From JBEIFW01 sp044370695 (GTDB lineage: Bacteria; Actinomycetota; Acidimicrobiia; Acidimicrobiales; Ilumatobacteraceae), in contig JBILVB010000218.1 in the NCBI GenBank assembly GCA_044370695.1, positions 1 through 5,457 of the forward strand: DNA of 5,457 nt, given 5' to 3'. The translations under genes and the position numbers were made by a program. Below are positions 5,053-5,457 of this stretch, piece after piece. Below the pieces are notes generated by a model. That model did no database searches, was not told where the DNA came from, and worked only from the letters and a program-made list of their open reading frames with translations. Numbering within the stretch: the stretch's first letter is position 1; each line of letters begins with the position of its first letter.

Positions 5053-5457
5053 GTGCCCGCGGAACGTCTCGCCCACCTCCTGCGGCGGGCCCGGGTGCGC
5101 TCCGGCCAGGACGAGCGCGCGCTGGCCCGGGCCGTCGGTGTGCGGCCGCGGGAGCTGAAGGCGTGGGAGGACGGCGAGATCCGGCCCGACGACGAAGCGC
5201 TCGTGCGGTACGCCCAGGCGTGCGGGACGACGCCCGACCACCTACTACGCCGGCGTGACACCGTCGAGATCGACCTCCACACGGGCGCGATGCGGGTGGG
5301 GAGTTCCGTCGCGCGCCTCGACTGGCGCAACACGTCGAACACGATGGTCCTGCACACCTATCTGGGGCTCGTGCGCGAACAGCGCAGCGTGCGAGCCGGT
5401 CAGCCGGTGGTGTTCCGGGACGACGACGCCGAGTCGCTCTCCATCGCGCTCGACCTC
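5053..5457 (+). CDS. XRE/HTH_3-family DNA-binding regulator, truncated by the window end
   Basis: The frame stays open from GTG 5053 to the last base, giving 135 residues without a stop, so the C-terminus is missing. Residues 6-65 form a helix-turn-helix of the Cro/C1 type: LAHLLRRARVRSGQDERALARAVGVRPRELKAWEDGEIRP..EALVRYAQACG, with VRPRELKAWEDG as the recognition helix and following turn. A hydrophobic helix ends in TTPDHLLRR (59-67). The second part (70-135) begins VEIDLHTGAMRVG and continues through NTMVLHTYLGLVREQR and VVFRDDDAESLSIALDL; it is not assigned to a family and may serve dimerisation or sensing. GTG 5053 was preferred because the HTH begins at once and an inverted repeat ends exactly before it. 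ATG 4999 is an in-frame alternative that adds a low-complexity Ala/Arg/Ser stretch. It is divergent from nucS; its targets are unknown. Confidence 0.78.
   Translation, partial: MPAERLAHLLRRARVRSGQDERALARAVGVRPRELKAWEDGEIRPDDEALVRYAQACGTTPDHLLRRRDTVEIDLHTGAMRVGSSVARLDWRNTSNTMVLHTYLGLVREQRSVRAGQPVVFRDDDAESLSIALDL

Noticed and set aside
1..5457. Search for a mobile element, CRISPR array, tRNA or defence cluster
   Set aside because: No direct-repeat array, transposase or integrase motif, tRNA-like cloverleaf or composition break was seen. The gene content reads as ordinary chromosome.

Overview
The window is very GC-rich DNA with tightly packed genes, GTG starts and strong third-position G/C bias. 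It looks like a chromosomal segment of a high-GC actinobacterium. The best taxonomic clue is an intact nucS/endoMS gene on the minus strand, the mismatch endonuclease that stands in for MutS/MutL in most Actinobacteria and some archaea. Several genes have a TANNNT -10 hexamer only 6-8 nt before the start codon, with no Shine-Dalgarno sequence. This is the leaderless-transcript architecture common in Actinobacteria. An acidimicrobial (Ilumatobacter-like) or mycobacterial-type source is plausible, but that is inference.

Layout, left to right. (1) The 3' end of a fatty-acyl-CoA ligase (1-323, +) is followed 7 nt later by an MFS_3-type efflux protein (331-1647, +), probably one transcript. (2) A probable leaderless promoter and a 25-bp dyad (1644-1676) lie between the MFS stop and a TetR-family regulator (1680-2270, +). 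The regulator overlaps by ATGA a 368-aa ferritin-like di-iron carboxylate protein (2267-3373, +), giving a two-gene regulator/oxidase operon. (3) Next come a possible small single-pass membrane protein (3451-3612, +) and a 206-aa winged-helix protein with an unassigned His/Asp-rich C-terminal domain (3624-4244, +). The latter has its own leaderless-type promoter. (4) nucS (4260-4919, -) converges on the winged-helix gene with 15 nt between the stops; an inverted repeat covers that junction. (5) A 133-bp divergent intergenic region (4920-5052) carries two inverted repeats, one over the probable nucS promoter and one ending against the start of an XRE/HTH_3-type regulator (5053 to the window end, +, truncated).

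How they may work together: the acyl-CoA ligase, exporter, TetR and di-iron protein suggest an inducible lipid or aromatic/xenobiotic oxidation locus, but no substrate can be read from sequence. The nucS side concerns genome maintenance. The divergent XRE gene and the dyads in the shared region raise the possibility that this regulator controls itself and perhaps nucS.

The window shows no tRNA, rRNA, CRISPR array, insertion sequence or phage gene. The most interesting signals are the operator-like dyads at 1652-1676, 4947-4971 and 5022-5052, the symmetric di-iron motif protein, and the uncharacterised winged-helix/His-rich protein.
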